A stretch of DNA of 6,187 nt from Gammaproteobacteria bacterium (GTDB lineage Bacteria; Pseudomonadota; Gammaproteobacteria; Ga0077536). The position numbers and the translations under genes were made by a program. The notes under the pieces were generated by a model. The model worked only from the letters and a program-made list of their open reading frames with translations, was not told the origin of the DNA and made no database searches. Where the stretch lies: NCBI GenBank assembly GCA_030639105.1, contig DAOWDI010000031.1, forward strand, positions 1-6,187, in the 5' to 3' direction. Shown in pieces: positions 5,385-6,187 of this stretch (its first letter is position 1; each line of letters opens with the position of its first letter).

Positions 5385-6143
5385 ATGCGCTCAGAATTGC
5401 TGGAAGCCCTGGGTGCGGCGAGTGGTATCGTCTGCTTGGTTGGCGCCGGTGGCAAGAAGACGACGATGTATGCGCTGGCGCGAGCGCACCCGGGGCGCGT
5501 GTTATTGTCGTCGACCGCGCACATGTATCCCTACGACCGCGATGCCGTCGATACCGTGGTAATGCTGCCCGACGCCGATGCGCCGCTGCCGGAATTGGGA
5601 AGCCACCGCGTGGTAGCCGTTGCGAGTGCTACACAAACACCGAAACGTGTCGGCGGGCTGGAAGCGGAGCGGATACGGGATATCTACGCGGGCCATGGTT
5701 TTGATCTCTGCGTCATCAAGGCCGACGGCGCGCGCGCGCGATGGATCAAGAGCCCGGGCACGCATGAACCGGTGATTCCGGCATTCGCCGATACCGTTAT
5801 CCCGATCGTATCGGCTCGGGTGATCGGCCGGGCGCTGGATGATGATATTGCGCATCGGCCGCAACGATTGACACGACTCTTGGGCATCGAATCCGGTGAA
5901 ACGATCACACCGGCGCATGTTGCCGATCTCCTATCCCATCCCGAAGGGGCGTTGAAGGGCGTCGGCGAGGCCAATGTCGTGCCGCTGATCAATATGGTCG
6001 ATGACGATCACCTGTACGTGCTTGCGCGGGAGGCTGCGACAACCGCGCTGGCGCGGACCGATCGTGTATCCCGGATCGTGCTGGCGTCGATGAAACATGG
6101 CCGCCTGGTCGAAATTGTCGAACGGGCTGGGGTGATGCTGTAG
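5385..6143 (+). CDS. yqeC: YqeC-family selenium cofactor / molybdenum hydroxylase maturation protein
   Basis: 252 residues, full length for the YqeC family, which is found with selenium-dependent molybdenum hydroxylase genes; the molecular reaction is not settled. A P-loop-like motif GAGGKKTT occupies 20-27, close to the start as usual. The family block KADGARARWIKSPGTHEPVIP runs from 112 to 132 (relatives have EADGAR here, so Glu is Lys112). NMVD at 203-206 corresponds to the NKxD-type guanine/adenine-recognition motif region. The start at ATG 5385 fits the family length but has no good Shine-Dalgarno, so reinitiation after the upstream small ORF may be needed. The frame is open back to the TGA at 5352. 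No selenium or molybdenum partner gene (selD, xdhC, mocA) lies in the window; it may follow on the right. Confidence 0.87.
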   Translation: MRSELLEALGAASGIVCLVGAGGKKTTMYALARAHPGRVLLSSTAHMYPYDRDAVDTVVMLPDADAPLPELGSHRVVAVASATQTPKRVGGLEAERIRDIYAGHGFDLCVIKADGARARWIKSPGTHEPVIPAFADTVIPIVSARVIGRALDDDIAHRPQRLTRLLGIESGETITPAHVADLLSHPEGALKGVGEANVVPLINMVDDDHLYVLAREAATTALARTDRVSRIVLASMKHGRLVEIVERAGVML

Positions 6144-6187
6144 CGGGTCAATACGGGCAGGGTGACGATCGGTATCACGTGGCTTCA
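6144..6187 (+). other. Window end, possible start of next gene
   Basis: Only 44 nt follow the yqeC stop. A GTG at 6162 opens a frame (VTIGITWL) that runs off the window, with a weak AGGG just before it at 6159-6162 that is too close to serve well. It may be the next gene of the yqeC unit, but too little is present to say. Confidence 0.2.

Noticed and set aside
5323..5562. Plus-strand 79-codon ORF in a second frame over the start of yqeC
   Set aside because: Overlaps the P-loop region of yqeC in another frame; Arg/Cys-rich, no motif.
5502..5992. Minus-strand ORFs within yqeC
   Set aside because: Antisense to the conserved YqeC blocks; shadows.
1..6187. CRISPR array, insertion sequence, integron attC or phage attachment site
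   Set aside because: No regularly spaced direct repeats, transposase or integrase motifs, or attC-type paired sites were found by reading.

Overview
The window looks like a chromosomal segment of a Gram-negative, fairly GC-rich proteobacterium, probably gamma- or betaproteobacterial. The grounds are a periplasmic MlaC/Ttg2D-type lipid carrier, an EAL-HDOD hybrid protein of the kind common in Pseudomonadota, and two exported copper proteins whose tails fit an inner membrane/periplasm layout. No insertion sequence, tRNA, rRNA or CRISPR array was found.

Layout. (1) Bases 1-2141, plus strand: a two-gene copper unit. A multicopper oxidase whose N-terminus lies before the window overlaps by ATGA with a signal-peptide-bearing cupredoxin. 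The oxidase is unusual. Its type 1 copper ligands sit in the first cupredoxin domain and have been lost from the last one, while the trinuclear-cluster histidines remain in both. This is the arrangement of the type C two-domain oxidases. The cupredoxin is its likely electron-transfer partner. (2) Bases 2142-2968: about 830 nt without a convincing gene but rich in short inverted repeats, with one strong Shine-Dalgarno preceding a 14-codon ORF that contains three consecutive His codons. (3) Bases 2969-4150, plus strand: an EAL-HDOD signalling protein with an uncertain start. (4) Bases 4176-4817, minus strand: an orphan mlaC-like gene, convergent with the EAL-HDOD gene across a 25-nt gap. (5) Bases 4818-5184: a divergent intergenic stretch with a dyad near mlaC, a nested stem-loop and weak small ORFs. 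(6) Bases 5184-6143, plus strand: a possible 56-residue protein followed in the same frame, after one TGA, by a complete YqeC-family gene linked to selenium/molybdenum hydroxylase maturation. The last 44 bases may begin another gene.

Working together: only the oxidase/cupredoxin pair forms a clear functional unit (periplasmic copper-dependent electron transfer or oxidation). The EAL-HDOD, MlaC and YqeC genes look like separate transcription units. The most interesting points are the relocated type 1 site, the Leu in the axial position of both copper proteins, the unexplained structured gap with its His-rich mini-ORF, and the in-frame TGA-separated ORFs ahead of yqeC.
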